Source: Solibacteraceae bacterium
GTDB lineage: Bacteria > Acidobacteriota > Terriglobia > Bryobacterales > Bryobacteraceae
DNA length: 64,000 nucleotides
Assembly (NCBI GenBank): GCA_026984795.1
Contig: JALSRK010000009.1
Coordinates: forward strand, 1 to 64,000
Direction: 5' to 3'
A model generated the notes under the pieces. It had not been told where the DNA came from, did no database searches, and saw nothing but the letters and a program-made list of their open reading frames with translations. A program made the position numbers and the translations under genes. The stretch's first letter is position 1, and each line of letters opens with the position of its first letter. This document shows, piece by piece, positions 1-8,850 of the stretch.

Positions 1-1
1 G

Positions 2-430
2 ATCGGCGGCATGATGTCGGTGCGCAGCGGATTCGCCATGACCGTTCGGGGGCGCGATGTCAGCGGCACCCGTTCCCGGGGCGCCCGGGCCGATCACGTC
101 GCCAAGGATCGCAACGAGCCCCACATCCCGGGGCCCGGGGGCCAGTGGTTCGACACCTCGGCTTACGCACAGCCGAAACCCGGCACCCTGGGTAGCGCGG
201 GCAACGGCACGTTCCGCGGACCGGGACTCTTCGACCTCTCGCTTTCCTTGCAAAAGTTCTTCGCCCTCACCGAAGGCATGCGGCTCCAGTTCCGGGCTGA
301 GGCCTTCGGGCTGACGAACACGCCGAATTTCCAAGGAGTGCAGCGCAACGTCGTTTCTTCCCGGTTCGGCGAAGTCCGCAGCTCCCAGGGTGAGCGAAGA
401 GTCCAGTTCGGCTTGAAGCTGCTGTTCTGA
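2..430 (+). CDS. C-terminal end of a TonB-dependent receptor / Oar-like outer-membrane protein (partial)
   Basis: The reading frame is open to the left edge, so this is the last ~143 residues of a longer gene. The segment ends in a phenylalanine after alternating hydrophobic residues, as outer-membrane beta-barrels do for BAM recognition. The stretch LRFRAEAFGLTNTPNF (roughly residues 92-107 from the edge; the window reads LQFRAEAFGLTNTPNF) and the preceding 'GPGLFDLSLSLQKFF' are typical of the last strands of the very large carboxypeptidase-regulatory-domain/TonB receptors that are expanded in Acidobacteria. The likely role is outer-membrane binding and uptake of a large substrate, probably a glycan breakdown product; the substrate cannot be told from this piece. 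A strong terminator follows directly, so this is the last gene of its transcript. Confidence 0.8.
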   Translation: MGGMMSVRSGFAMTVRGRDVSGTRSRGARADHVAKDRNEPHIPGPGGQWFDTSAYAQPKPGTLGSAGNGTFRGPGLFDLSLSLQKFFALTEGMRLQFRAEAFGLTNTPNFQGVQRNVVSSRFGEVRSSQGERRVQFGLKLLF

Positions 431-455
431 TCCCCGATCCACCCCCAGGAGAGCA

Positions 456-492
456 GCGCACCCGCCAGCTTCCGGCGGGTGCGCCCCTTTTT
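456..492 (+). terminator. Rho-independent terminator after the TonB-receptor gene
   Basis: An 11-bp perfect GC-rich stem (arms 456-466 and 474-484) with a 7-nt loop is followed by CCC and five T residues (488-492). It lies 26 bases after the receptor stop codon. On the opposite strand there is no T-run, so it mainly serves the plus-strand gene, although it lies in the convergent space with the histidine phosphatase gene. Confidence 0.85.
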
Positions 493-535
493 GTGCAGCC
501 GGGCGAACTCAGCAAACGCCGCCTGCCAACCCGCC

Positions 536-1126
536 TCAATGGGCCGGCGTAGCTTCGCCGTACTCGGCCTTCCGGAGCTCCGGCTCGGCGCCGGCACACC
601 AGGTGGCCACCCAAACATCGTCGTAGTCGGAATGGCAGATGCCGCCGTCGCACGGGAACCACTCGGCGAAGTGTTCGCGCACGCTCCGCGGCGCCAGCCG
701 CTCCAGAACCGGCCGCACCGTGTCGCTGTGGCCCGCGTAGACGATCACCACCGGCCGCTTCCCATCGTTCCTGGCCCGCTCCCGGCGGATGGTTTCGATT
801 ACGGCGTCATAATCGTGCGGGTCGAACCGGTGGACGGCCACCCCGCGCCGGCTCACGCGGCGGTCCTCGAGAAGCGGCTCCAGCGTCTGGTAGGTCCGCT
901 CGACCGTCGTCGCGATCACCGCGTCCACCCGGCCGAAGGTTCCCAGCACCAGATCCCGCAGCGCCCGGGCCCGCTCCCAGCCCTTCTCGTTCAGCAACTC
1001 CCCGTCACGGTCCGCGTGGCGGACCAGGATCACCACCGCCTCCGGCTTCCCCGCCGGACATTCGGCCACCGGCAGTTCCGCCGCGGCGATGGAAAGTGCG
1101 AAGAAACACAACGCCAGCCCTCTCAT
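536..1126 (-). CDS. Secreted histidine phosphatase family protein (phosphoglycerate-mutase-like)
   Basis: This 196-residue protein has an N-terminal signal peptide (hydrophobic run LALCFFALSIAAA) with likely cleavage near residue 16. The histidine-phosphatase signature is present: V-R-H-A-D with R36 and the nucleophile H37, a second arginine in ATTVERTYQ (R77), and the second histidine in Y-A-G-H-S-D-T (H133). Members of this family hydrolyse phosphate monoesters through a phosphohistidine. An export signal suggests a periplasmic phosphatase, but the substrate is unknown. Two cysteines in FPCDGGICHSD near the C-terminus could form a disulfide, which fits export. The gene is divergent from argF and shares about 110 bp of intergenic DNA with it. 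Confidence 0.75.
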   Translation of the reverse strand: MRGLALCFFALSIAAAELPVAECPAGKPEAVVILVRHADRDGELLNEKGWERARALRDLVLGTFGRVDAVIATTVERTYQTLEPLLEDRRVSRRGVAVHRFDPHDYDAVIETIRRERARNDGKRPVVIVYAGHSDTVRPVLERLAPRSVREHFAEWFPCDGGICHSDYDDVWVATWCAGAEPELRKAEYGEATPAH

Positions 1127-1166
1127 GATTGTTCGCAGTGTAACAACCCAAGCGAAGGCAAGGGGG

Positions 1167-1195
1167 TTTACGTGTGGTTATTTATTCGCTAGAAT
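1167..1195 (+). promoter_or_regulatory. Predicted sigma-70 promoter of the argFGHR operon
   Basis: A -35 box TTTACG (1167-1172) and a -10 box TAGAAT (1190-1195) are separated by exactly 17 bp. They match 4/6 and 5/6 of the consensus. Transcription would begin near 1202, giving a short leader before argF. The surrounding ~50 bp is distinctly AT-rich compared with the window. The ARG boxes described separately overlap the spacer and the -10, as expected for a repressible promoter. Confidence 0.6.
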
Positions 1196-1208
1196 GAATA
1201 AAGATTCA
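1175..1208 (+). promoter_or_regulatory. Tandem ARG boxes (ArgR operator)
   Basis: The core TGAATAAAGATTCA at 1195-1208 matches the palindromic ARG-box core known from E. coli and Bacillus, TGAAT-N4-ATTCA, without a mismatch. A weaker half-conserved copy, TGGTTATTTATTCG, is at 1175-1188. The two are 20 bp apart start to start, close to the ~21-bp spacing at which an ArgR hexamer binds paired boxes on one face of the helix. The strong box covers the end of the -10 and the start site, so repression by steric block is likely. The repressor gene is the last gene of the same operon. Confidence 0.7.
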
Positions 1209-1235
1209 TCACGGCTGGCAGGAGCAGCCGCGGCC

Positions 1236-2174
<939 letters not shown>

Positions 2175-2243
2175 CCGCGCCGCCCGGCTTTCCGGCCGGC
2201 GCCTCCCCTCACGACAGAGATGGGGAAACGGAGCACAGAACAG

Positions 2244-3449
2244 ATGAACAAACCGAAAAAGGTGGCCCTTGCCTATTCCGGCGGACTGGACACGTCGATC
2301 ATCATTCCCTGGCTGCGGGAGAACTATGACTGCGAAGTGGTCGCCGTCTGCGGCAATATCGGCCAGGGTGACGAAGAGCTCGAAGGCCTGGAAGAGAAGG
2401 CCATCAAGACCGGCGCCAGCCAGGTCTTCGTCGAAGACATGCGCGAGGAGTTCGCCCGGGACTACCTCTGGCCCCTGGTGCGCTCCGGCGCCGTCTATGA
2501 GCACAAGTACCTGCTGGGCACCTCGATCGCCCGGCCCCTGCTGGCCAAGAAGCAGGTGGAGATCGCGCTGAAGACCGGCTGCGACGCCCTGGCGCACGGC
2601 GCTACCGGCAAGGGCAACGACCAGGTCCGCTTCGAGCTGACCTACAAGGCCCTGGCCCCGCACCTGCAAGTGATCGCGCCGTGGAGGGAGTGGGATATTG
2701 TCTCCCGCGAGGACGCGCTGGAGTACGCCGCCAGGCACAACGTCCCCGTGTCGGCCACGACGAAGAAGATCTACAGCCGCGACCGCAACCTCTGGCACAT
2801 CTCCCACGAGGGCGGACCGCTCGAAGATCCCGCCAATCCGGCCCCGGACGAGATCTGGATGCTCACCCGCGATCCCAAGGACGCTCCGGACACCCCGGGC
2901 GAGGTGACCATCGGCTTCGAAAAGGCCGCTCCGGTCTCGGTGAACGGCCGGGAGATGTCCGCAGTCGAGATCATCGAAACGCTGAACGAGATCGGCGGCG
3001 AGCACGGCGTCGGCCGCACGGACCTGGTGGAGAACCGCTTCGTCGGCATGAAGAGCCGGGGCTGCTACGAGACGCCGGGCGGCACGCTGATCATCGAGGC
3101 GCTGCGGGAGCTGGAATCGCTGACGCTCGACCGCGCCACGGCCCACTACAAGCAGAAACTCGCCCTCGACTACGCCGAACTCGTCTACAACGGCTTCTGG
3201 TTCACGCCGCTGCGCGAGGCGCTCGACGCCTTCTTCGCCCAGGCCAGCGCGCGCACCACCGGCGAGGTGACGCTGCGGCTCTACCAGGGCACGGTGCAGC
3301 CGGTCTCCCGCAAGTCCCCCCATTCGCTCTACTCGCTCTCCATCGGGAGCTTCACCATGGGCGAAGACTACGACCAGACCGACGCCAAGGGCTTCATCAA
3401 CCTGGTCGGGCTGCCGTTGAAGATTTCGGCGATGGTAGCCGGCAAATGA
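2244..3449 (+). CDS. argG: Argininosuccinate synthase
   Basis: This enzyme joins citrulline and aspartate with ATP cleavage to AMP and PPi, forming argininosuccinate. It has 401 residues, the usual bacterial length. The N-type ATP PPi-loop AYSGGLDTS (residues 10-18) is intact, and further family blocks such as ATGKGNDQVRFE and YSRDRNLWHISHEGG follow in order. ATG 2244 has GGAG ten bases upstream; an in-frame ATG at 2220 would add eight unconserved residues. The gene lies 69 bp after argF. Its stop overlaps the argH start in an ATGA, which indicates translational coupling. Confidence 0.95.
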   Translation: MNKPKKVALAYSGGLDTSIIIPWLRENYDCEVVAVCGNIGQGDEELEGLEEKAIKTGASQVFVEDMREEFARDYLWPLVRSGAVYEHKYLLGTSIARPLLAKKQVEIALKTGCDALAHGATGKGNDQVRFELTYKALAPHLQVIAPWREWDIVSREDALEYAARHNVPVSATTKKIYSRDRNLWHISHEGGPLEDPANPAPDEIWMLTRDPKDAPDTPGEVTIGFEKAAPVSVNGREMSAVEIIETLNEIGGEHGVGRTDLVENRFVGMKSRGCYETPGGTLIIEALRELESLTLDRATAHYKQKLALDYAELVYNGFWFTPLREALDAFFAQASARTTGEVTLRLYQGTVQPVSRKSPHSLYSLSIGSFTMGEDYDQTDAKGFINLVGLPLKISAMVAGK

Positions 3450-4858
3450 GCGACAGGGAAGAAAAGCCGGCTTCGATGAAACTCTGGGGCGGACGTTTCG
3501 CCTCCGGCCCCTCGGAGGTCTTCGAGCGCTTCAGCGGGTCGCTTTCCTTTGACCGCCGGCTGCTCGAGGCCGACGTCCGCGGCTCGATGACCTACGCCCG
3601 GGAGCTGCACCGGGCCGGAATCCTCTCAGCGGAAGAACGCGACCGCCTTCTGGCCGCCCTCGAAGAGATCCGGCGAGAGGCCGCCGCCCCGGACTACTTC
3701 GACGGCGCCGATGATGAAGACATCCACACCTTCGTCATCCGCAAGATCAAGGAGAAGGCCGGCGAGGCCGCCGGCAAGATCCACACCGGCCGCAGCCGCA
3801 ACGAGCAGGTCTCGCTCGATACGCGCCTGTGGCTCCGGGACGAGATCGACCGCGGCCTGGAGCTCCTCGTCGGGCTCGAAGAGGCCCTGCTGGCCCTGGC
3901 GCGGCGCCACCGGGAGGCTGTCATCCCAGGCTACACGCACCTGCGGCGGGCCCAGGCGGTCCTGTGGCCGCACTACCTGTTGGCCTGGTTCGAGATCTTC
4001 CTCCGCGACGCCGAGCGCCTCCGCTTCGCCCGGCGCCAGGGGAACCGCCTGCCCCTCGGCTCCGGCGCCCTGGCCGGCAGCGCCTTTCCGTTCGACCGCG
4101 AGGCGATGGCCCGGGAACTCGGCTTCGAGGGGATCACCCGCAACAGCATGGACGTGGCCGGCGACCGCGACTTCGTCCTCGACTACCTGTTCGCCGCGGC
4201 GATGATCATGCTGCACCTCAGCCGCCTGGCCGAGGACTGGATTCTCTACTCGAGCGAAGAGTTCGGCTGGCTGGAGCTGGGCGACGAGGTCACCAGCGGC
4301 TCCAGCCTGATGCCGCAGAAGAAGAACCCCGACGCGCTCGAGCTCATCCGCGGCAAGGCGGGCCGCGTCTGGGGGAGCCTGAGTTCGCTCTACGTCACGG
4401 TGAAGGGCCTGCCCATGACGTACAATCGGGATCTGCAGGAGGACAAAGTGCCCTTGTTCGAGGCGGCGGACGAGCTGAACGGGTCGCTCGAGATGATGCG
4501 GGTGGTCGTCGAATCCGCGGATCTTCGGGAAGAGGTCGCCGCCCGGGCGGTGGAAGAAAGCTGGGTAGTGGCCACCGACCTGGCCGAGGCGCTGGCCCGC
4601 CGCGGCGTGCCCTTCCATCGGGCCCATCAGATCGTCGGCCGGCTGGTGCTCGAAAGCGTCCGGGCGGGCAAGAAACCCAAGGACTGGACCCCGGAAGCCC
4701 TGGCCGCCTTCGCTCCGGAGTTCACCCCGGAGATGGCGGATCTGCTCGACCCGGCGGCCGGGATGAGGACCCGTGAAGTGCCGGGGGCGACCGGGCCCCG
4801 GGCGGTGGCGGCGGCGCTCGAGGCCGCCGAGGAACGGTTGCGGGAGTTCAAGCCATGA
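3446..4858 (+). CDS. argH: Argininosuccinate lyase
   Basis: This enzyme splits argininosuccinate into arginine and fumarate, the last step of the pathway. It has 470 residues and belongs to the fumarase/aspartase superfamily. The signature GSSLMPQKKNP starts at about residue 285 and holds the catalytic serine. HTGRSRNEQ and the N-terminal MKLWGGRF are also characteristic. ATG 3446 overlaps the argG stop (ATGA); an in-frame ATG at 3476 starts exactly at MKLWGGRF, so the first ten residues may not be translated. The frame stays open far upstream through argG, but that part is only a shadow. The 3' end overlaps argR, again as ATGA. Confidence 0.95.
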   Translation: MSDREEKPASMKLWGGRFASGPSEVFERFSGSLSFDRRLLEADVRGSMTYARELHRAGILSAEERDRLLAALEEIRREAAAPDYFDGADDEDIHTFVIRKIKEKAGEAAGKIHTGRSRNEQVSLDTRLWLRDEIDRGLELLVGLEEALLALARRHREAVIPGYTHLRRAQAVLWPHYLLAWFEIFLRDAERLRFARRQGNRLPLGSGALAGSAFPFDREAMARELGFEGITRNSMDVAGDRDFVLDYLFAAAMIMLHLSRLAEDWILYSSEEFGWLELGDEVTSGSSLMPQKKNPDALELIRGKAGRVWGSLSSLYVTVKGLPMTYNRDLQEDKVPLFEAADELNGSLEMMRVVVESADLREEVAARAVEESWVVATDLAEALARRGVPFHRAHQIVGRLVLESVRAGKKPKDWTPEALAAFAPEFTPEMADLLDPAAGMRTREVPGATGPRAVAAALEAAEERLREFKP

Positions 4859-5283
4859 ACAAGAGTTACCGCCAAGGCCAGATCCTGAAACTGATCGAGC
4901 AGAAGCACATCAGCACGCAGGAGCAGCTCGCCCGGGAGCTGGCCCGCATCGGCATCAAGACCACGCAGGTCACTCTGTCGCGCGACATCCGCGAGCTGGG
5001 CCTGGTGAAGACGGCCACGGGCTATCAGCAGGTGACGCCGGCCGAAGCCGGCCCCGACCTGGCCGTCGTCGCCGGCGAGTTCCTCCGGGACATCCGCGTC
5101 GCCCAGAACCTCGTCGTGCTGAAGACCTCGCCCGGCCACGCCAACTCGCTTGCCGTTTCGCTCGACGCCGCCGGCTGGCCGGAGGTCGTCGGCACCGTCG
5201 CCGGCGACGACACCATCCTGGTCGTCGCCCCGGACAACGACACGGCCCTGGTCATCCGGGACAAACTGCTCGAGTATTTGTAG
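4855..5283 (+). CDS. argR: Arginine repressor ArgR
   Basis: This 142-residue protein has the two-domain ArgR layout. The N-terminal winged helix-turn-helix (about 1-70) contains TTQVTLSRDIRELGL, with the serine-arginine recognition pair. The C-terminal oligomerisation and arginine-binding domain (about 78-142) contains GTVAGDDTILVV, whose adjacent aspartates bind L-arginine at the trimer interface. With arginine bound it forms a hexamer that binds ARG boxes; a perfect box core lies in front of argF at the head of this operon. Being the last gene of the operon, overlapping argH by ATGA, argR is probably autoregulated. It may also act as AhrC-type activator of catabolic genes elsewhere. Confidence 0.95.
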   Translation: MNKSYRQGQILKLIEQKHISTQEQLARELARIGIKTTQVTLSRDIRELGLVKTATGYQQVTPAEAGPDLAVVAGEFLRDIRVAQNLVVLKTSPGHANSLAVSLDAAGWPEVVGTVAGDDTILVVAPDNDTALVIRDKLLEYL

Positions 5284-5472
5284 CCCCGACGCAAGGGCCC
5301 CCGACCCATGGCGGGACTTCGTATCTGCCGGGATGTCCTCCGGCCGCGAATTCGAGTCACGCATCTTCTATGTCCGGCTCCACCCGGCCGCGGTAGGATG
5401 AGCAGTGGGGCGCGGGAAACAACGGCCGGTCCTCGGTCCCTGGTCCGCGATGCTTCGCACTCACGGGCGGCT

Positions 5473-5802
5473 ATGAACGAAGCTGAAGTGAAAGCGGAAA
5501 TCCGGAGGATGGTGCAGAGAATCGTCGAGCGATTCCATCCTCAGAAGATCATCCTGTTCGGATCACACGCCCGTGCAACCGCGGACGCCGACAGCGACGT
5601 AGACCTGCTGGTCGTCATGCCGGTGGTGGGCTCCAAGCGACGTCAAGCCTCGGAGATCGACCAGGCGCTGGCGGACCGGCGGCTCCCTCTCGACCTGATC
5701 GTCGTGACGCCTGAAGAGTTCGCGGCGTACAAAGACGTGACCGGACACATCCTGTACCCGGCGGTTCGCGAGGGAAAGGTGCTTTATGAAGCCGCGGCCT
5801 GA
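5473..5802 (+). CDS. MNT-type nucleotidyltransferase domain protein (predicted antitoxin of an MNT/HEPN pair)
   Basis: This 109-residue protein has the minimal nucleotidyltransferase signature: ILFGSHARATADADSDVDLL gives G-S followed by D-x-D, with a third acidic residue in LDLIVV. In the MntA/HepT systems the MNT protein AMPylates and thereby silences its HEPN partner; the general family role is established, while activity here is inferred. ATG 5473 was chosen because the conserved domain starts here; upstream in-frame codons lack similarity and run into the argR trailer. The next gene starts 17 bases before this one ends, so the two are co-translated. Confidence 0.8.
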   Translation: MNEAEVKAEIRRMVQRIVERFHPQKIILFGSHARATADADSDVDLLVVMPVVGSKRRQASEIDQALADRRLPLDLIVVTPEEFAAYKDVTGHILYPAVREGKVLYEAAA

Positions 5803-6196
5803 GCAGGTCCAGCTAGCTCGTCAATGGGCAGTAAGAGCCGAAGAGGACCTCTTCACGGCGGAACACATGTTGGCCCTAGGGGAGACTGGCCCGGCTAGCA
5901 CTGTTTGCTTTCGAGCGCAGCAATGCGTGGAGAAGTATCTCAAAGCTTTGTTGACATACCTAGGGATCTCGTTTCCGAAGACACACGATCTCGTACTGCT
6001 CTACAACCGGCTCGGTGGTGAACCAAGGCTCAACGTGCGAGTCGAGGATCTTCAACCGTTGAACCGGTATGCGGTCGAAGCCCGCTACCCCGGCGATTGG
6101 GAACCGATTGGCTACCCCGCGGCGCAAGAGGCGGTCGCAGTGGCCCGCCGGATTCGCGAGGTGATCAGAAGAATGCTGCCCTGTGCTGCGCAATGA
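5786..6196 (+). CDS. HEPN domain protein (predicted toxin partner)
   Basis: This 136-residue, mostly helical protein has the HEPN core. The block CFRAQQCVEKYLKALL (about residues 46-61) is the classic F-x-x-Q-Q-x-x-E-K-x-L-K motif, and KTHDL follows. No clear R-x4-6-H ribonuclease motif is seen near the C-terminus; RYPGDWEP occupies that area. This suggests the ARYP-type HEPN subfamily, whose RNase activity is less certain. It overlaps the MNT gene by 17 bp. GC content is visibly lower in the first third than in the arg genes, which fits a mobile defence or toxin-antitoxin cassette inserted between two biosynthetic operons. Confidence 0.78.
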   Translation: MKPRPEQVQLARQWAVRAEEDLFTAEHMLALGETGPASTVCFRAQQCVEKYLKALLTYLGISFPKTHDLVLLYNRLGGEPRLNVRVEDLQPLNRYAVEARYPGDWEPIGYPAAQEAVAVARRIREVIRRMLPCAAQ

Positions 6197-6277
6197 GGGC
6201 GCCGGCCCTGCTGTCGAGCACATGCTCGGCCCATAAGTAATGCGCAGGCCGAGCTTGCCTCGCTGGGAGCGTGTCAC

Positions 6278-7168
6278 GTGGAAACCCTGCAGACAGCGAT
6301 CGCCATTGTCGGCGCGGGACGCTTGGGCCCGGCGCTGGCCCGGCTGCTCGTCGAGGCGGGCGAGCCGGTGGTGGCCATCGCCTCCCGAACGCCCGCCCAC
6401 GCTCGTGAGGCCGCGGCGTTCGCCGGTTCCGGAGTGCGCCCGGTCCGGGTGGAGGAATTACCCGGGATCGCCGGCCGCATCCTGCTCGCCGTCTCCGACA
6501 GCGCCATCGCCGCGGTGGCCGGGCAGCTCGCCCGGGAGGGGTTTCACCGGGGCCTGGCGCTTCACTGCTGCGGCTCCATTGGTCCGGAGCCGCTGGCCCC
6601 GCTGGCGGAGCGCGGGGTGGCTTGCGGCGTGCTGCATCCCCTCCAGACGATCCCTTCCCCCGAGGCGGGCGTCGAAGCCCTCCGGGGGATCTGTTGGTCC
6701 ATCACCGGGGAAGGGGAAGCGGCGGCCTGGGGGCGCGAGATCGCCGCACGGCTCGGCGGCCGCGTCATCGAGATCGCCGCCGAACACCGCGCTCTCTACC
6801 ATGCGGCGGCGGTGATGGCCTGCAACTATTTCGTGGCCGTCGAAGACGCTGCGGTAGCGATGCTGGAGCACGCCGGCGTCGCCCGGCAAGACGCCCTGGC
6901 CGCGCTGCGGCCGATCGTCGGGCAGACTTATCAAAACGTCTTCGGCTCCGGCCCCGAGAAGATCCTGACCGGCCCGATCACCCGCGGCGAGGCCGAAACC
7001 GTAGCCCGGCATCTCGAAGCGGTCCGGCCCCTGCCGGAAAACATCCGGGAACTGTTCCGGACCGCCGGCCTCTACACGGTCTCGCTGGCCCGCCGCCGCG
7101 GGCTGGAACCTGCCGCAGCCGCGCGCATGGAACGCCTGCTGCGCGACAATGGGAGCGAGGATGCCTGA
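6278..7168 (+). CDS. Rossmann-like / DUF2520 oxidoreductase, candidate ketopantoate reductase (PanG-like)
   Basis: This 296-residue protein begins with a dinucleotide-binding fold: IAIVGAGRLGPALARLL near the N-terminus is a GxGxxG-type loop. A C-terminal helical DUF2520 domain follows (about 150-285, including HPLQTI and the helix around YHAAAVMACNYF). Proteins of this architecture have been reported as an alternative ketopantoate reductase (PanG) in Francisella; that link is from memory and is not proven here. The gene lies directly before panB and panC and overlaps panB by 8 bp, supplying the reduction step that panE would give. GTG 6278 is preceded by GGGAG (6264-6268). Confidence 0.75.
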   Translation: METLQTAIAIVGAGRLGPALARLLVEAGEPVVAIASRTPAHAREAAAFAGSGVRPVRVEELPGIAGRILLAVSDSAIAAVAGQLAREGFHRGLALHCCGSIGPEPLAPLAERGVACGVLHPLQTIPSPEAGVEALRGICWSITGEGEAAAWGREIAARLGGRVIEIAAEHRALYHAAAVMACNYFVAVEDAAVAMLEHAGVARQDALAALRPIVGQTYQNVFGSGPEKILTGPITRGEAETVARHLEAVRPLPENIRELFRTAGLYTVSLARRRGLEPAAAARMERLLRDNGSEDA

Positions 7169-8006
7169 ACTTACCCGCCGGGTGCGCGTCACCGACATCA
7201 AGGCCAAGAAGCTCCGGGGCGAGAAGATCGCCATGCTCACGGCCTACGATGCCACCATGGCGCGCCTGCTCGAGCGCGCCGGCATCGAGATCCTGCTGGT
7301 GGGTGATTCGCTCGGCATGGTCGTCATGGGCGAAGAGACCACCATCCCGGTCACCCTCGAGGCCATGATCCACCACACCCGGGCCGTCACCCGCGGGGCG
7401 CGGCGCGCCCTCGTCGTCGCCGACATGCCGTTTCTCACTTATCAGGCCTCGGTGGCCGACGCCGTGCGCAACGCCGGCCGCCTGCTCCAGGAAGGCGGCG
7501 CCGCGGCGGTCAAGGTCGAGGGCGGCCGCCCGGTGGTGGAGGCCGTTCGGCGATTCGTCGAGGTGGGGATTCCCGTAATGGGCCACCTGGGGCTCATCCC
7601 GCAGTCCGTTCACCAGCTCGGCGGCCTGAAGCGCCAGGCGGTGGCCGGCGAAGAAGCCGAGCGCCTGCTCGAAGACGCCGTGCTGCTCGAGCAGGCCGGA
7701 GTCTTCTCCATAGTGCTCGAATCGATTCCGCCGGAGCTGGCCCGCCGCGTGACGGAAACCGTGGCCGTGCCCACCATCGGCATCGGCGCCGGCCCCTACT
7801 GCGACGGCCAGGTGCTGGTCTGCTACGACGCCTTCGGCCTGTTCGACAAGTTCGTGCCGCCCTTCGTCAAGCAGTACGCGAACCTCGGGGCCGAGATCGT
7901 CCGCGCCGCCGAGGCCTACGCCGGCGACGTCCGGGCCGGCCGCTTCCCCGAACCAGATTCGAAGACCGCCGATGAGAAGGCCCGAACTCATTCGCACGAT
8001 CGCTGA
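7161..8006 (+). CDS. panB: 3-methyl-2-oxobutanoate hydroxymethyltransferase
   Basis: This enzyme transfers a hydroxymethyl group from 5,10-methylene-tetrahydrofolate to 2-oxoisovalerate, giving ketopantoate, the first step toward pantothenate. It has 281 residues. The Mg-binding VGDSLGM and DMPF motifs, VKVEGG and HLGLIPQS are all present in order. ATG 7161 has GGGAG six bases upstream and overlaps the preceding oxidoreductase gene by 8 bp; an alternative ATG at 7149 would add four residues. The 3' end overlaps panC by 35 bp. The three genes form one pantothenate operon. Confidence 0.95.
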   Translation: MPELTRRVRVTDIKAKKLRGEKIAMLTAYDATMARLLERAGIEILLVGDSLGMVVMGEETTIPVTLEAMIHHTRAVTRGARRALVVADMPFLTYQASVADAVRNAGRLLQEGGAAAVKVEGGRPVVEAVRRFVEVGIPVMGHLGLIPQSVHQLGGLKRQAVAGEEAERLLEDAVLLEQAGVFSIVLESIPPELARRVTETVAVPTIGIGAGPYCDGQVLVCYDAFGLFDKFVPPFVKQYANLGAEIVRAAEAYAGDVRAGRFPEPDSKTADEKARTHSHDR

Positions 8007-8826
8007 GCTGCGCGCGCGGCTCGCCCCCCACCGGCGCGCCGGATCCATCATCGGACTCACCCCGACCATGGGCGCCCTGCACGCCGGCCACGGCCGCCTG
8101 ATCGAGCAGGCCCGCCGGGACTGCGACATCGTTGTCGTCAGCATCTTCGTCAACCCGATCCAGTTCAACCAGGCCGCCGACTACCAGCGCTACCCCCGCG
8201 ACCTCGACGCCGATCTGGAGTTCTGCGCCGCCCGCGGCGTCGATTACGTCTTCGCGCCCCCGGAAGAAGAGATGTACCCGGCCCCGCTCGACACCTGCGT
8301 CGAGGTCGCCCGGCTGACGGACCATCTCTGCGGGCCGCACCGTCCCGGCCACTTCCGGGGCGTGACCACGGTCTGCACGAAGCTCTTCATGATCGTGCAG
8401 CCCGACAAGGCCTACTTCGGCGAAAAGGACGCCCAGCAGCTCGCCGTCATCCAGCGCATGGTGCGGGATCTCAACATCCCGGTGGAGATCGTCCCGGTGC
8501 CCACCGTGCGGGAGTCCGACGGGTTGGCGCTCAGCTCGCGCAACTTGCTCTTGAGCCCGGGAGGCCGGCGGGCGGCCGCGGGGATCTACCGCGCTCTGCA
8601 AGCCGCTGAAACCGCACTGGCCGCCGGGACGCGGGAGGCCGCCGCCGTGCAGAAGGCCGCGCTGGAGGTGCTCGCGGCGCATCCGGAGATCCGTGTCGAG
8701 TACCTTCAGGTGGTCGATGCCGTGGAGATGCAGCCGGTCCCGGTCGTGGAAGGCCCGGTGCGGGTGGCCGTGGCAGCCTGGGTGGACGACACGCGGCTCA
8801 TCGACAACATCCTCTGGCGGCCTTAG
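7972..8826 (+). CDS. panC: Pantothenate synthetase (pantoate-beta-alanine ligase)
   Basis: This ligase condenses pantoate with beta-alanine through a pantoyl-adenylate and completes pantothenate synthesis. It has 284 residues. The adenylation signature HAGH (residues 37-40), FVNPIQF, YFGEKDAQQ (a KMSKS-like element) and LSSRN are intact. The gene overlaps panB by 35 bases, a rather long overlap. It ends 24 bp before the convergent arsenite methyltransferase gene, and no clear terminator is visible between them. Confidence 0.95.
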   Translation: MRRPELIRTIAELRARLAPHRRAGSIIGLTPTMGALHAGHGRLIEQARRDCDIVVVSIFVNPIQFNQAADYQRYPRDLDADLEFCAARGVDYVFAPPEEEMYPAPLDTCVEVARLTDHLCGPHRPGHFRGVTTVCTKLFMIVQPDKAYFGEKDAQQLAVIQRMVRDLNIPVEIVPVPTVRESDGLALSSRNLLLSPGGRRAAAGIYRALQAAETALAAGTREAAAVQKAALEVLAAHPEIRVEYLQVVDAVEMQPVPVVEGPVRVAVAAWVDDTRLIDNILWRP

Positions 8827-8850
8827 CCGTCCCGGGGGGACGCACCGGCG

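Noticed and set aside
2681-3445. Possible 255-residue N-terminal extension of ArgH
   Set aside because: This part overlaps argG in another phase and reads as a low-complexity peptide; ArgH is full length from 3446.
5284-5400. tRNA-like stretch around CGAATTCGAGTC after argR
   Set aside because: The T-arm-like bases do not pair into a cloverleaf and no anticodon arm can be placed.
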